Below the pieces are notes generated by a model, which made no database searches, was not told the origin of the DNA, and saw only the letters and a program-made list of their open reading frames with translations. A DNA stretch of 64,000 nt from Anaeromicropila herbilytica (lineage in GTDB: Bacteria; Bacillota; Clostridia; Lachnospirales; Lachnospiraceae), in NCBI RefSeq assembly GCF_016591975.1, contig NZ_AP024169.1, positions 2,705,001 through 2,769,000 of the forward strand, written 5' to 3'. Below are positions 52,279 to 60,740 of this stretch, one piece after another; the first letter of the stretch is position 1; each line of letters begins with the position of its first letter. The translations under genes were made by a program, and so were the position numbers.

Positions 52279-52689
52279 TTAATATGGTTTATCTGAATCA
52301 GTATAAAACCACTGTTCATCTCTTTTTTCAAAATAAGCTTCAACACGGAGTGGAAAAGTTCCGCTCATACCATATACTTTAGCTCTCATATAAGCAACAC
52401 ATTTTAATACAGCAGTATTACCTGTTACTTCAATCTGAACATCCTTAAGATCCGTATGGTAATAATTAAGTACACCAGTAGTTATCTCCTGGAAAAATTC
52501 TGCTTTGGACTGAGTACTACCATTTGAATGACGCATTCTTGTTCCATCCAGAATAATTGTATCAAGTATCCTAATATCTTTTGCAATCATAGCATCCTGC
52601 ATTCTGCGGTATAACAAATAAACTTCATTTTCCTCTTGTATTAATTCATTTACATAAGAATCATTGTTCGCTTTTATTTTATCAACCAT
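52279..52689 (-). CDS. NTF2-like protein (136 aa)
   Basis: This third NTF2/SnoaL-type protein is less like the other two. Recognisable parts are EVYLLYRRMQDAMIAKDIRI, LDTIILDGTRMRHSNGSTQS and the closing VEAYFEKRDEQWFYTDSDKP. The fold is a small cone with a hydrophobic pocket, used by enzymes and binding proteins alike. AAGGAG precedes the ATG. It lies 60 bases before the aldo/keto reductase gene, so the two are probably one transcript. Function unknown. Confidence 0.78.
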   Translation of the reverse strand: MVDKIKANNDSYVNELIQEENEVYLLYRRMQDAMIAKDIRILDTIILDGTRMRHSNGSTQSKAEFFQEITTGVLNYYHTDLKDVQIEVTGNTAVLKCVAYMRAKVYGMSGTFPLRVEAYFEKRDEQWFYTDSDKPY

Positions 52690-52757
52690 AGTACTATCTC
52701 CTTAGATAATGTGTGCTACTTCATATGTCTCCCAAATGGCAGTAAGAATGCTGCCTA

Positions 52758-52874
52758 CTAAACGTCTGTCGCCGAGTTCATATATTTCACAGTTATATCA
52801 GCTAATTGATCAACAATTTTCTGACCAATTAGCTTTTTATCTTCCAGTACTTCACACATGACGTTTACATCTGG
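52758..52874 (-). pseudogene. Short open remnant of unknown family
   Basis: The frame PDVNVMCEVLEDKKLIGQKI then VDQLADITVKYMNSATDV-stop has the composition of a real protein end but no start with a ribosome site. It fills part of the gap between the soluble flavodoxin and the NTF2-like gene. I cannot assign it; it may be the tail of a deleted gene. Confidence 0.35.
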
Positions 52875-52911
52875 TTATTTTTTTATGACTACATTGCTCA
52901 TAATATATATT

Positions 52912-53436
52912 TTATAAGGTCTGAATCCAGTTACTAATTGTATTTTTAGATGATGAAACTTTTCCTCCCTGAACAGCAAGACCTTTTGTCACTATTGATT
53001 TTGGACTTACCTTAGCAATATCTTTTACACTATTAGAAAGTCCACTTCCTTCATGCGTACATAATGGAACTATTGTTTTACCTGTTAAATCATATTCCTC
53101 CAAAAATGTGAATACTGCCATTGGACAGGTTCCCCACCAATTTGGATAACATAGGAATATATAATCATAATTCTCCATGTCAGGTACCTTTTGGGTCAAT
53201 TCTGGTCTTGCATTCTCCTCGAGTTCTTTTTTGGCAATATTGATTTTTTCCATATGATTATCTGGATATTTATATTGTGTATCAATAAAAAATAATTCTC
53301 CTCCAGTAATTTCAGATATCATCTCTGCTGCCACTTTACTGTTACCAATCTCTAGTCTCTTCATTGCTCCATTCACATAATTTTCTCCTGCATGTGAAAA
53401 GTAAGCAATTAACACTTTTTTATTCGATAAGTCCAT
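52912..53436 (-). CDS. Soluble flavodoxin-like protein (174 aa)
   Basis: The flavodoxin fold is indicated by VLIAYFSHAGENYVNGAMKR at the start, DYIFLCYPNWWGTCPMAVFT for the flavin ring loop, and KTIVPLCTHEGSGLSNSVKD. The phosphate loop SHAGENY is longer than in classic flavodoxins, as in the 'flavodoxin-4' type. It is a soluble relative of the anchored protein at 39325. AGGAGG precedes ATG. The NTF2-like gene upstream ends 12 bases before it, so they are co-transcribed. It probably carries electrons for a local reductase. Confidence 0.9.
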   Translation of the reverse strand: MDLSNKKVLIAYFSHAGENYVNGAMKRLEIGNSKVAAEMISEITGGELFFIDTQYKYPDNHMEKINIAKKELEENARPELTQKVPDMENYDYIFLCYPNWWGTCPMAVFTFLEEYDLTGKTIVPLCTHEGSGLSNSVKDIAKVSPKSIVTKGLAVQGGKVSSSKNTISNWIQTL

Positions 53437-53448
53437 AAGTCCTCCTAA

Positions 53449-53892
53449 TTATGCGTACATTTCATGTTTCTCAGAAATAAGGAAAGTAGTTCTTCTCTTT
53501 TCTAAATACCATTTTCCTTCAACTTTTTTATAACTATCACTATAACGAACATTATTTACTGTTACAATTTGCTTTCCATCAACTTCATTAACAAGTGTTG
53601 CCTGGCAATAAGCGGTTCCAGTAGCCTCTTCACCATTCAGTGTAATAATGTGCTGACCGTTTATGTGATAAACAGCAATACATGGGTTAATCGTTGCTGC
53701 AAATGCATTCACAAGTGCTTCTCTACCGATGATATTCTGTATCTCTCCATCAAATCCCATTTGAAACTCAAGTATTCCATTTTCAAGAAATAAATCTCCC
53801 TGACTCTTTGCATCCTTTTCATCTGCGAGATTCGCAAACACATTTACTAATTCTTGTATTTCTAATTTGTCCTGCATTTCTAATATTGTCAT
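53449..53892 (-). CDS. NTF2-like (SnoaL-type) protein (147 aa)
   Basis: This is the paralogue of the protein at 46309: both have FxxLADxKDxxxQxxLF, YHINGQ and GTAYCQ blocks in the same order, and end in GKWYLEKRRTTF or GKWLIAKRVSHF. AAGGAG precedes the ATG. It is the first gene of a tight pair with the flavodoxin. Upstream at about 53975 the words CAATCGAATTATC resemble the LysR-type palindrome of the SDR region, so common control is possible but unproven. Confidence 0.83.
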   Translation of the reverse strand: MTILEMQDKLEIQELVNVFANLADEKDAKSQGDLFLENGILEFQMGFDGEIQNIIGREALVNAFAATINPCIAVYHINGQHIITLNGEEATGTAYCQATLVNEVDGKQIVTVNNVRYSDSYKKVEGKWYLEKRRTTFLISEKHEMYA

Positions 53893-54062
53893 ACTATTCT
53901 CCTTCTGCCATATAGGGCTTAAACATTATTGATTTATTTGTTCTATATGCATATAATAATTAATATTAAGCAAATAATCCAATCGAATTATCAAATAATT
54001 AATTTAAATTTTCTATTATGCTTAAGGAGGTGTTTTTTCAGCATTAATCATTTTCCATAAAT

Positions 54063-54091
54063 TTGTATTTTACCACTTTTTATTCTATAAT
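54063..54091 (+). promoter_or_regulatory. Promoter kept with the duplicated membrane-protein gene
   Basis: TTGTAT (54063-54068), a 17-base spacer and TATAAT (54086-54091) match the promoter at 36681-36709, including most spacer bases. So the chimeric gene downstream is probably still transcribed. Confidence 0.8.
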
Positions 54092-54124
54092 TAGACTTTC
54101 ATTTATAGAAAAGGAGACTTACTA

Positions 54125-54997
54125 TTGAACTATAAGGAAGAGAAAATACCTAGCATATGCAAGAAACTTCTTCTATATAATTGTATCGTGAAAATGATTG
54201 TACCTGTGATTCTTATGATACTTTCACTTCTATGGTTAATCAGAAGACTTATCATCGATTATCCTACATTTCACAACATCAAAATGAGCCCTCTTATGAT
54301 AAAGGTTCTATCATACAATTATTTTATACCGCTCTTCATTCTATTCACGATGATTGGCTTGACTTATCTTCTATTGCAACAATTACATCATCCTGAGAAA
54401 AGTAAGCTCGGTAAGTCTGTTCTAGAGCACTGCCAAGTACAAGATATCATGGAGATGCATCGACAATTCAACCAAATTGATGAGGATATATATAACAACG
54501 GGAAATTCTTTAACGGACTCTATGTAGGCAATGAATGGATCATTGGTAAATGCAATTTCTTCAATGTTGCTGCTTTTCGTAAAGATAACATACGAGCAAT
54601 CTTTCAGATTCATGAAATCAATTTTCATATGAATTTCTACCATCTATATGTCATGGATCAGAATGATAAGAATATAAAATTTAACCTACTCCTGTCGAAA
54701 GAACTGAAAGCAATCTACCTATATCTATGCGGTGAGTATCCATACACAAAGCAGGGTGGTTCGAGTGAGTATAATAAGTTTCGTTTCCTATCTAAAGAGA
54801 AACGCTTAGAATTCTATACGAATTATAGAAGAAATATGAAACGTGCATCCGAGCTTCTTACCGAAGCTGCGATAGAAGGGGACGCTGATGCTTACTATTT
54901 TCTGGTAGTGAAGATGCACCTATGCACATCGCAAGGTTTAAGAAGGGTCTTCTTGGGAAATGTAAAAGAAGATAAATCATATAAAGTAATAAAATAA
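54125..54997 (+). CDS. Duplicated membrane protein fused to Sel1-gene fragments (290 aa, chimeric)
   Basis: Residues 1-237 are about nine-tenths identical to the two-helix protein at 36743, with the same TTG start and ribosome site. At KFRFLSKEKRLEFYTNYRR the match ends. Bases 54836-54902 then encode KRASELLTEAAIEGDADAYY, which is the beginning of the Sel1 protein. Next, bases 54903-54973 carry the Sel1 gene's last codons in a different frame, so the real tail (GSEDAPMHIARFKKG) is read as MHLCTSQGLRRVF. Two deletions thus fused two neighbouring genes. The membrane part may still work; the tail is noise. Confidence 0.8.
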   Translation: MNYKEEKIPSICKKLLLYNCIVKMIVPVILMILSLLWLIRRLIIDYPTFHNIKMSPLMIKVLSYNYFIPLFILFTMIGLTYLLLQQLHHPEKSKLGKSVLEHCQVQDIMEMHRQFNQIDEDIYNNGKFFNGLYVGNEWIIGKCNFFNVAAFRKDNIRAIFQIHEINFHMNFYHLYVMDQNDKNIKFNLLLSKELKAIYLYLCGEYPYTKQGGSSEYNKFRFLSKEKRLEFYTNYRRNMKRASELLTEAAIEGDADAYYFLVVKMHLCTSQGLRRVFLGNVKEDKSYKVIK

Positions 54998-55000
54998 TAG

Positions 55001-55090
55001 TATGATTTGCCCGACAAATGACCTGTTTGGGAAATAGTCTACAATTGCCAGACTAGATTTTGAAACAGGTCATTTGTCGGGCTAATCATA
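55001..55090. repeat. Foldback element copy 3 (90 bp, internally deleted)
   Basis: The outer arms pair 55001-55028 with 55063-55090 with one mismatch, and share GCCCGACAAATGACCTGTTT with copy 1. The centre equals the outermost parts of copy 1 in inverse order (GTCTA...AATTGCCAG...CTAGATTTTG), so the middle and inner stems are missing. It begins 4 bases after the stop of the chimeric gene. Confidence 0.85.
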
Positions 55091-55246
55091 GATTGCATTC
55101 AAAATATGAAGAGTTACAATTACCTTACAGAGTTGTAAGATACCAGTATAAAATGTAAGGCCAATCGATGGTTGCGTCTCCTATGCTTTGTTATAATGAA
55201 TTCAACAATGAAGCACATTATTTAACAATTATTAGGAGGTAATACC

Positions 55247-55921
55247 ATGACCGATTTAATAAATTCAATTCTACTAGCTATTCATATTTTTCCTTTTTTT
55301 GCTATTAGTTTTACGTTACCTATATTACTAATATCTATAATTCGATATAAAAAAATAAACTTTGTGAGAATTACTCTTAATTATATGACGATGTTTTACT
55401 TTCTCAGTGTGATATGTTTGGTATTTTTCCCACTACCTTTAGCAACACAACTGTCATCATTACATCATCACAATTCTCAACTCATACCTTTTCACTTTGT
55501 ATGTGACATCCTTCGCGAATCACCATTGGTTATAAACAATCCTAACACATATTTACCTGCGATTACTAATAGAGCAGTATTACAGGTAGTGTTGAATGTA
55601 TTAATGACTCTTCCATTTGGGATATTATTAAGATTTTACCACGGATTAAATTTCAAAAAAGTATTATTATTTAGTTTTTTATTAAGTTTATTTATTGAGA
55701 TTGGACAATTAACAGGCCTTTTCTTTATCTATCCAGGTTCCTATCGTCTCTGTGATGTCGATGATCTCTTAGCGAATACAATGGGTGGTTATCTAGGTTA
55801 TAAATTAGTTTATTTATTTGAAAGTTATATTCCAAATATACATTCTTTCGACTTAGTATTACCTTCATATCTTCCATTTCACAAAAGTCAATTTGTTCTT
55901 CGAAATAATCTTAATCATTAA
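55247..55921 (+). CDS. VanZ-like membrane protein (224 aa)
   Basis: Five hydrophobic helices and the VanZ signature are present: VVLNVLMTLPFGILLRF, SFLLSLFIEIGQLTGLFFIY and YRLCDVDDLLANTMGGYLGY. VanZ-family proteins are found with glycopeptide resistance and in many envelopes; biochemical function is poorly defined. AGGAGG lies 8 bases before ATG 55247. It lies between two Sel1 gene fragments, so it appears to have entered a duplicated, decaying Sel1 locus. No van genes are nearby, and resistance is not implied. Confidence 0.85.
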   Translation: MTDLINSILLAIHIFPFFAISFTLPILLISIIRYKKINFVRITLNYMTMFYFLSVICLVFFPLPLATQLSSLHHHNSQLIPFHFVCDILRESPLVINNPNTYLPAITNRAVLQVVLNVLMTLPFGILLRFYHGLNFKKVLLFSFLLSLFIEIGQLTGLFFIYPGSYRLCDVDDLLANTMGGYLGYKLVYLFESYIPNIHSFDLVLPSYLPFHKSQFVLRNNLNH

Positions 55922-55935
55922 AATTATGGTGTGAG

Positions 55936-56010
55936 TTAGGTAGTGAAGATACACCCATGCAAATTGCAAGGTTTAAAAAGGAGCTACTTGGAAATTGAAA
56001 AAGAAGATAA
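55936..56010 (+). pseudogene. Sel1 gene 3'-end remnant
   Basis: GSEDTPMQIARFKKELLGN-stop-KRR matches the intact Sel1 end GSEDAPMHIARFKKGLLGKWKRR with AAG TGG changed to AAT TGA. The following bases and the AGTGCCACAC hairpin also match the flank of the intact gene at 38930. No upstream part of the gene remains; the VanZ gene takes its place. Confidence 0.8.
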
Positions 56011-56069
56011 CACTTAATTAAGATTATTTAGGTATCATAATTTCATTAATAAACTATATAATTATTAAA

Positions 56070-56120
56070 AGTGCCACACTGAGAATGAAAATTAAATCTT
56101 TTTATTCTTAGTGTGGCACT
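56070..56120. terminator. Terminator between the Sel1 remnant and the BAAT-type gene
   Basis: AGTGCCACACTGAGAAT (56070-56086) pairs with 56104-56120 over 17 positions with one G-U. It serves convergent genes. The intact Sel1 gene at 38881 keeps only the left half of this hairpin. Confidence 0.75.
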
Positions 56121-56174
56121 ATTTTCTTGTTTTATAATTGTCTTAATTATGTAATTATATGCTATATTAGGTTG

Positions 56175-57443
56175 TCATAAGAAATCGATAATCTGCTTCC
56201 ATGAATCCTCATTCGCTTTGTAATTTGCATATTTACTGCTTCCGTATACATGATCGGTAGTGAAAATAAAAGGTGGATAAAAGCAATGTCCAGCTTTATG
56301 ATATATGTGGTATTGATCTTTGTATATTTTTCTAGAATCGACATTCTGATCTAATCTATTTCTTATTAGTTGAATTGCTTTAGTACTGTTCCACATTGTA
56401 TCTTTTCCCCCAGCGATCAAACAGATATCTCCCTCTATATTCTCCACTTTAATACGGCTTTGTTCTTTGTTGAAGGACAATATTCTGCTTATCTCATATG
56501 ATAGAAAGAATCCTTGTGGTAAATTCAGAAATCCAAATAAATTGTTTTTCAGAATATCTAATGTATTAACGATTGTAAAAGGCATATAAGGAATCGGTTT
56601 CCCATTTGAACTCCATGAAGAAGTACTCCACGAAGAAGTCTGCGATGGAATGCCTTGCCATACATAAGCAGAAGGTGCGATTGCAACTACCTTCTTAATA
56701 TTTTTATTCTTCGAAGCTGCAAGTAATGCTAATTCAGCTCCTTTTGAACAACCCATGATAAATACTTTATTTTGTTCATTTCGTTCTATCAGCCAATCTA
56801 TAGCCTTATCAATATACTCTAAAGGAATACACTCTAAGTTTCCTGGCAGTTGAATGGAATCTTTAACTTTTTGTGATTCCGGATCAAAATATTGAAGTGC
56901 CAATACCTGATATCCTTTGTTCGCCAAGCATGCTGCTATTGGAAGGATTGGATTTATTATTCCCTCTGAACCTCCAAGCAATATCACACAATCTCTGGTC
57001 TCTTTATCAATATGATAATAATATTCACCTCGAAACTCTTGGCGTATATGTAAACATTGTATCGTCTCAGAAGTAAAATACCTAACAATTGTTTCCTGAT
57101 GTTCTTCCTCTTGACACTTTATAATATAATTGCAAGTGATATATTCTTTTGTAAAATCCCGTTCTTTTCTTCTCTTATAATTTCCTCTTGCATCCTTAAG
57201 TCCATAGAAAAGTCCCATTGAATCCACCGATTTATAGCTTCCCTTTATTGGTTTCATGGTATCTAAATCAATGTTTCCTGAACCATCCGCTCTAAATATT
57301 GCATAAGAATGAAGTGGACATTCCGACCACGAATAATAAATACATAAGTCTATTCTACATATAGAGAATGTGGGTAACCCTGATATAATCATATTAAACC
57401 GTTCATCTACCAGAGTAATATTACCTTCATATTTAACATTCAT
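56175..57443 (-). CDS. Acyl-CoA thioesterase/BAAT-type alpha/beta hydrolase (422 aa)
   Basis: Two domains fit the acyl-CoA thioester hydrolase/bile acid-CoA:amino acid acyltransferase family. The N-terminal beta domain (about 1-135) includes HSYAIFRADGSGNIDLD and DSMGLFYGL. The hydrolase domain has VILLGGSEG, nucleophile FIMGCSKGAELALLAAS, acid GGKDTMWNS and histidine AGHCFYPPF. The nucleophile is Ser in GCSKG, where mammalian BAAT has Cys, so hydrolysis is more likely than amide transfer. GAGGT precedes the ATG. Neighbouring DUF3784-like and esterase genes lie upstream on the same strand. Confidence 0.85.
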   Translation of the reverse strand: MNVKYEGNITLVDERFNMIISGLPTFSICRIDLCIYYSWSECPLHSYAIFRADGSGNIDLDTMKPIKGSYKSVDSMGLFYGLKDARGNYKRRKERDFTKEYITCNYIIKCQEEEHQETIVRYFTSETIQCLHIRQEFRGEYYYHIDKETRDCVILLGGSEGIINPILPIAACLANKGYQVLALQYFDPESQKVKDSIQLPGNLECIPLEYIDKAIDWLIERNEQNKVFIMGCSKGAELALLAASKNKNIKKVVAIAPSAYVWQGIPSQTSSWSTSSWSSNGKPIPYMPFTIVNTLDILKNNLFGFLNLPQGFFLSYEISRILSFNKEQSRIKVENIEGDICLIAGGKDTMWNSTKAIQLIRNRLDQNVDSRKIYKDQYHIYHKAGHCFYPPFIFTTDHVYGSSKYANYKANEDSWKQIIDFL

Positions 57444-57488
57444 TTGTTTTACCTCATATGATTTTCCTTTGAATGATACCTATTAATT

Positions 57489-57812
57489 TCAAAACATACC
57501 ACCATTAAATTTTTTTTGAGCTTTTACAACCAATATCATTCCCCAAATAAAACTTATGGTAAAAGAGAGCCATCCAAATAAGGAAGTGGTTATGCAATCA
57601 ATTATACCAGTTAAAAATATACCTATGCCCATAATAATAAAAGCTTTTCCCATTTTGATTGTATAAATCATCTTATCCTCTTCTTTTACATTGGTGTAAT
57701 GATAACTATGAATTAACGAAATCATATGCTTTTTCAGGAGCAAAATACCTACTATAAACAAAAATACTCCTAACACTGATGTAATAACCATTTCCAAAAT
57801 ATACTGTTCCAT
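57489..57812 (-). CDS. Small membrane protein, DUF3784-like (107 aa)
   Basis: Three hydrophobic helices occur (about 7-27, 51-70 and 76-95) with the central motif HYTNVKEEDKMIYTIKMGKA, which resembles the 'SKEEKxxYDxxKL' loop of DUF3784 proteins. Family assignment is by eye. TTAGGT lies 8-9 bases before the ATG. It stands 45 bases upstream of the BAAT-type gene and may be co-transcribed. No function is known. Confidence 0.65.
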   Translation of the reverse strand: MEQYILEMVITSVLGVFLFIVGILLLKKHMISLIHSYHYTNVKEEDKMIYTIKMGKAFIIMGIGIFLTGIIDCITTSLFGWLSFTISFIWGMILVVKAQKKFNGGMF

Positions 57813-57911
57813 AATTTTTACCTAACTTTCTAAAAAACTGCTCCAATGTAACATAAAGATACATATTTTCCAAACGCTAAAAAGAAATTTTCTTACACAT
57901 AGAAAGATATT

Positions 57912-58754
57912 TTATATACAGTTTCTCTTTACAAATCTCTCAACTATATCTAATATATCATCTCCCCAAAAAGTTGGAGCGCAATGATCTTCATTTTCAA
58001 CTTCGTAATATTCCACTTCTTTATCGTACTCTTTTAGCTTTTCGAAGAAATTACGGCTATTTTCAATAGAAACAAGTCCATCCTGTACGCCATGAACCAT
58101 CAATATTGGGGGAATACTTCTTTCCTTTGATAGATACGTAGCACAGGAGGCGCTTTTCGCAAGTTCAGGAACCTTATTAACATCATCTGTCCCTAGTAGA
58201 TCTTCTATCGGTCCATCTCCTTCTGAAAGAAACATATCGGTTGGTGCACAATAACTAATAATTCCATTCACCTTACAAGGAATATTATATTCTGCATCTA
58301 GATCAAGTTCTCCATAAGCAGCTGTTAATCCAGTCAATAGTGCAATATGACCACCCGATGAGTCACCTCCTATAAAAATATGATCCATATCAAGATGAAA
58401 TTGTTCTGCTAATGAATGAATAAAACGAATGGCTTTCTTAGCATCTATCACCTGAGCAGGAAAGATATCTAAATCAGATTCTCTGTATTGAACTTCTGCT
58501 ACTGCAAATCCCCTTTTGGCCAGTTCGGAACGAGCTGGTATGTTATTATACATCTCCTGTCTATGCCAAGCAGAACCTGGTATAAATAAGATCAATGGAT
58601 ACTTCGTATTATCTGTCCAATTTCGTTTGTATGGTATAATTAACTGTAGATGCCTCTTGCAATTCTCATATTCACAATACTCCACATCTGGAACATATAA
58701 CCATTCTAATTCTTTCTTCTTCACATTTAACTTTTGAAATATTTGTTCTGCCAT
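57912..58754 (-). CDS. Alpha/beta hydrolase, esterase type (280 aa)
   Basis: The hydrolase text is YPLILFIPGSAWHRQEMYNN (an oxyanion-hole HG-like loop with PGSAW), nucleophile elbow GGDSSGGHIALLTG, acid VHGVQDGLV and histidine ENEDHCAPTFW. It resembles BD-FAE/carboxylesterase-like enzymes that act on acyl or acetylated sugars. No signal peptide is present, so it is cytoplasmic. GGAGAG precedes the ATG. It is separated by 100 bases from the small membrane protein downstream. Confidence 0.88.
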   Translation of the reverse strand: MAEQIFQKLNVKKKELEWLYVPDVEYCEYENCKRHLQLIIPYKRNWTDNTKYPLILFIPGSAWHRQEMYNNIPARSELAKRGFAVAEVQYRESDLDIFPAQVIDAKKAIRFIHSLAEQFHLDMDHIFIGGDSSGGHIALLTGLTAAYGELDLDAEYNIPCKVNGIISYCAPTDMFLSEGDGPIEDLLGTDDVNKVPELAKSASCATYLSKERSIPPILMVHGVQDGLVSIENSRNFFEKLKEYDKEVEYYEVENEDHCAPTFWGDDILDIVERFVKRNCI

Positions 58755-58989
58755 AATGCTCTCCTATCTCTTTATTCTTTATTTTATTATCGTGATTAAT
58801 TAATTCTTTCTTGTATGTAAATTGACTTATATTATTTGATCTCAATCTAATATAGCAATTATAGATAGAAATTATAAACTAGTATAATATGTAAAATTAT
58901 GAAATGTATAATTTAATTTTATAACTTCAATCATTTATTATCAATAAACTTGTAGTTTAATTGAATGGTGATAGATTCAAAAGTAATTT

Positions 58990-59337
58990 CTATGTATAAG
59001 CATACCGTGACTTTTTAACTAGATATAACATTTTGTTAAAATGCTTATCCATAATTCTATAAAAAGGAGAAAGCACCTCATCCTCATCACCGAGAACATA
59101 GATGCTTTCTAATGGTACTTCGTATAGATTTGTTAATACGAACATATTATTGATATCTGGCAAACAACGTCCTGATTCCCACTTATAAATAGTCGTAGGA
59201 TTATTAAATCCAAAGATATTCTGTAATTGTTCAACGGAAATATTTGCGTCCATACGCAAACTTCTTATTCTTCTGCCTGTCGCTGCAAGATTCACATTCG
59301 GAATCTTATAAGCACAAAATGAATGAATGTTTTGCAT
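58990..59337 (-). CDS. XRE-family DNA-binding protein (115 aa)
   Basis: The helix-turn-helix covers residues ~20-75 (NISVEQLQNIFGFNNPTTIY, KWESGRCLPDINNMFVLTNL). The conserved phrase VNLAATGRRIRSLR before it is common in Lachnospiraceae regulators of this type. ATG 59337 is set by AAGGA at 5-6 bases; longer in-frame readings lack a site. It lies just downstream of the MFS gene and may be read from the same promoter, or regulate it. Ligand unknown. Confidence 0.82.
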   Translation of the reverse strand: MQNIHSFCAYKIPNVNLAATGRRIRSLRMDANISVEQLQNIFGFNNPTTIYKWESGRCLPDINNMFVLTNLYEVPLESIYVLGDEDEVLSPFYRIMDKHFNKMLYLVKKSRYAYT

Positions 59338-59378
59338 GATTATTCCTTCTTTCATAGAATTATTACTTATATATATGA

Positions 59379-59418
59379 ACAGTTCGCCCTCATAACTAGA
59401 GGGCAAACTGTCCTTTTT
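59379..59418 (+). terminator. Hairpin with T-run on the plus strand, between the MFS and XRE genes
   Basis: ACAGTTCGCCCTC (59379-59391) pairs with GAGGGCAAACTGT (59399-59411) with one mismatch and is followed by CCTTTTTTT on the plus strand. Both flanking genes are on the minus strand, where it lies 34 bases beyond the MFS stop and lacks a following T-run. Confidence 0.55.
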
Positions 59419-59444
59419 TTACTTTATAATTATAGTGATGTCAC

Positions 59445-60737
59445 CTATTCTTCCAATTTCCATATATGAGTATTCCTACGAAAAATCAAGCAAGTCAATA
59501 CTCCAACAATCCCAAGAAAAAAGAATAGAAATGCTGCACCTGAACCTTTTCCTGCTCCAAAGATTCCAACCAATAACTCATCTGTATGATGCGATGCCAT
59601 AAATGGCTCAAATACTTTATCAACTAATATCCCACCTAAGAAATATCCAATCGGAATTGTAAAGAATTGAAGTGTATTCCTAGTTGAATATACTCGCCCT
59701 TGCATATCAATGGGAATATAATTTCGAAATATTACATCCATATTAGCATTCATAATAGGTATTGCGATCCATCCTAGCACTGCTCCAACACACCATATTG
59801 GTACCGATTGTCCAAACGCCAAGAGGAAGTTCTCCGTACTCATTGAAAGTAATAATGCATTACATATTACACGAACACGACTTTTCGGAGTAGGTAGTAT
59901 TGAAGCAACAATGCTACCGATAAGCAGTGCAATGCCAGAAACACTATTAACCATACCAAGTGCTACTTCTCCACCTCCCTTTCTCGATAGAAGCATAGCA
60001 GGAAAGGCTGCCTCGAATACCGAGGCAGTAAAGTTAATCGCAGCCAAAAATAGAATCATATCCAAAATTCCACGGTTTTGTTTCAAATAATGTAATCCAC
60101 TTTTTGCTGATTGTATCACTGATTCTTTTTTGATATATTCATTCTCCACCTTTGGTATTTTTATAAAACATAATAGTGATATAAAAGCTACTCCAAAGGT
60201 TAATAAATCAAATGCGATAACCGCCTGAATGTTCGCTAAAGCCAATAATGACGTCGCAATAATTGGCGTCATTATGTTGATCAGAGAGTTGGAAAAAGAA
60301 CGCATTCCACAAGCCTTTTGATAATGCTTTTTGGGTGTAAGAATACTAATGGTAACATCGGCAGCAGGTTGTTGAACTGTATTCATCAATCCGTTTAACG
60401 CATTTAGACAATACAGATGCCATATCTCCAACCTACCTGTTTGTAATAGAACTAGCACGACAACCGTACATAGAGCTGCGAAGCTATCGCTTATAAGTAA
60501 TGTAATCTTCTTGTTCCACTTATCACTTAACGCCCCTGCAAATATGCTCATAATTACATAAGGTGCATACGTACAAACCGAAAGCATTGCGGTAGTTAGT
60601 GCAGAACCATGTTGCTGATACGACCATATAATTAACGCAAAGTTAGTCATTGAGCTGCCTAACGCTGAAAACGATTGTGTAATCCATAAAATGAAATAGC
60701 TGTGAAGTTCCTTAATTAAAGTTTTTATTCTGTTCAT
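59445..60737 (-). CDS. Major facilitator efflux protein, macrolide-efflux-like (430 aa)
   Basis: Twelve helices and the MFS-3 pattern are visible: WITQSFSALGSSMTNFALII, FAGALSDKWNKKITLLISD (motif A), MRSFSNSLINIMTPIIATSL, MQGRVYSTRNTLQFFTIPIG. The last phrase matches the PxxxxGRVxSxRNxL feature of Mef-type efflux proteins. AGAGGAG precedes ATG 60737. Upstream are a 12-codon leader peptide and two hairpins, one covering the bases between the ribosome site and start codon, so drug-responsive translation is likely (inferred). Confidence 0.87.
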   Translation of the reverse strand: MNRIKTLIKELHSYFILWITQSFSALGSSMTNFALIIWSYQQHGSALTTAMLSVCTYAPYVIMSIFAGALSDKWNKKITLLISDSFAALCTVVVLVLLQTGRLEIWHLYCLNALNGLMNTVQQPAADVTISILTPKKHYQKACGMRSFSNSLINIMTPIIATSLLALANIQAVIAFDLLTFGVAFISLLCFIKIPKVENEYIKKESVIQSAKSGLHYLKQNRGILDMILFLAAINFTASVFEAAFPAMLLSRKGGGEVALGMVNSVSGIALLIGSIVASILPTPKSRVRVICNALLLSMSTENFLLAFGQSVPIWCVGAVLGWIAIPIMNANMDVIFRNYIPIDMQGRVYSTRNTLQFFTIPIGYFLGGILVDKVFEPFMASHHTDELLVGIFGAGKGSGAAFLFFFLGIVGVLTCLIFRRNTHIWKLEE

Positions 60738-60740
60738 ATT

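Noticed and set aside
55247..55921. Glycopeptide-resistance (van) locus around the VanZ-like gene
   Set aside because: No vanH, vanA/B, vanX, vanR or vanS genes are present; VanZ-like proteins are widespread outside resistance loci.
56175..57443. Bile-acid conjugating activity for the BAAT-type protein
   Set aside because: The family resemblance is real, but the nucleophile is Ser rather than Cys and no bile-acid genes are adjacent, so I call it only a BAAT/thioesterase-type hydrolase.
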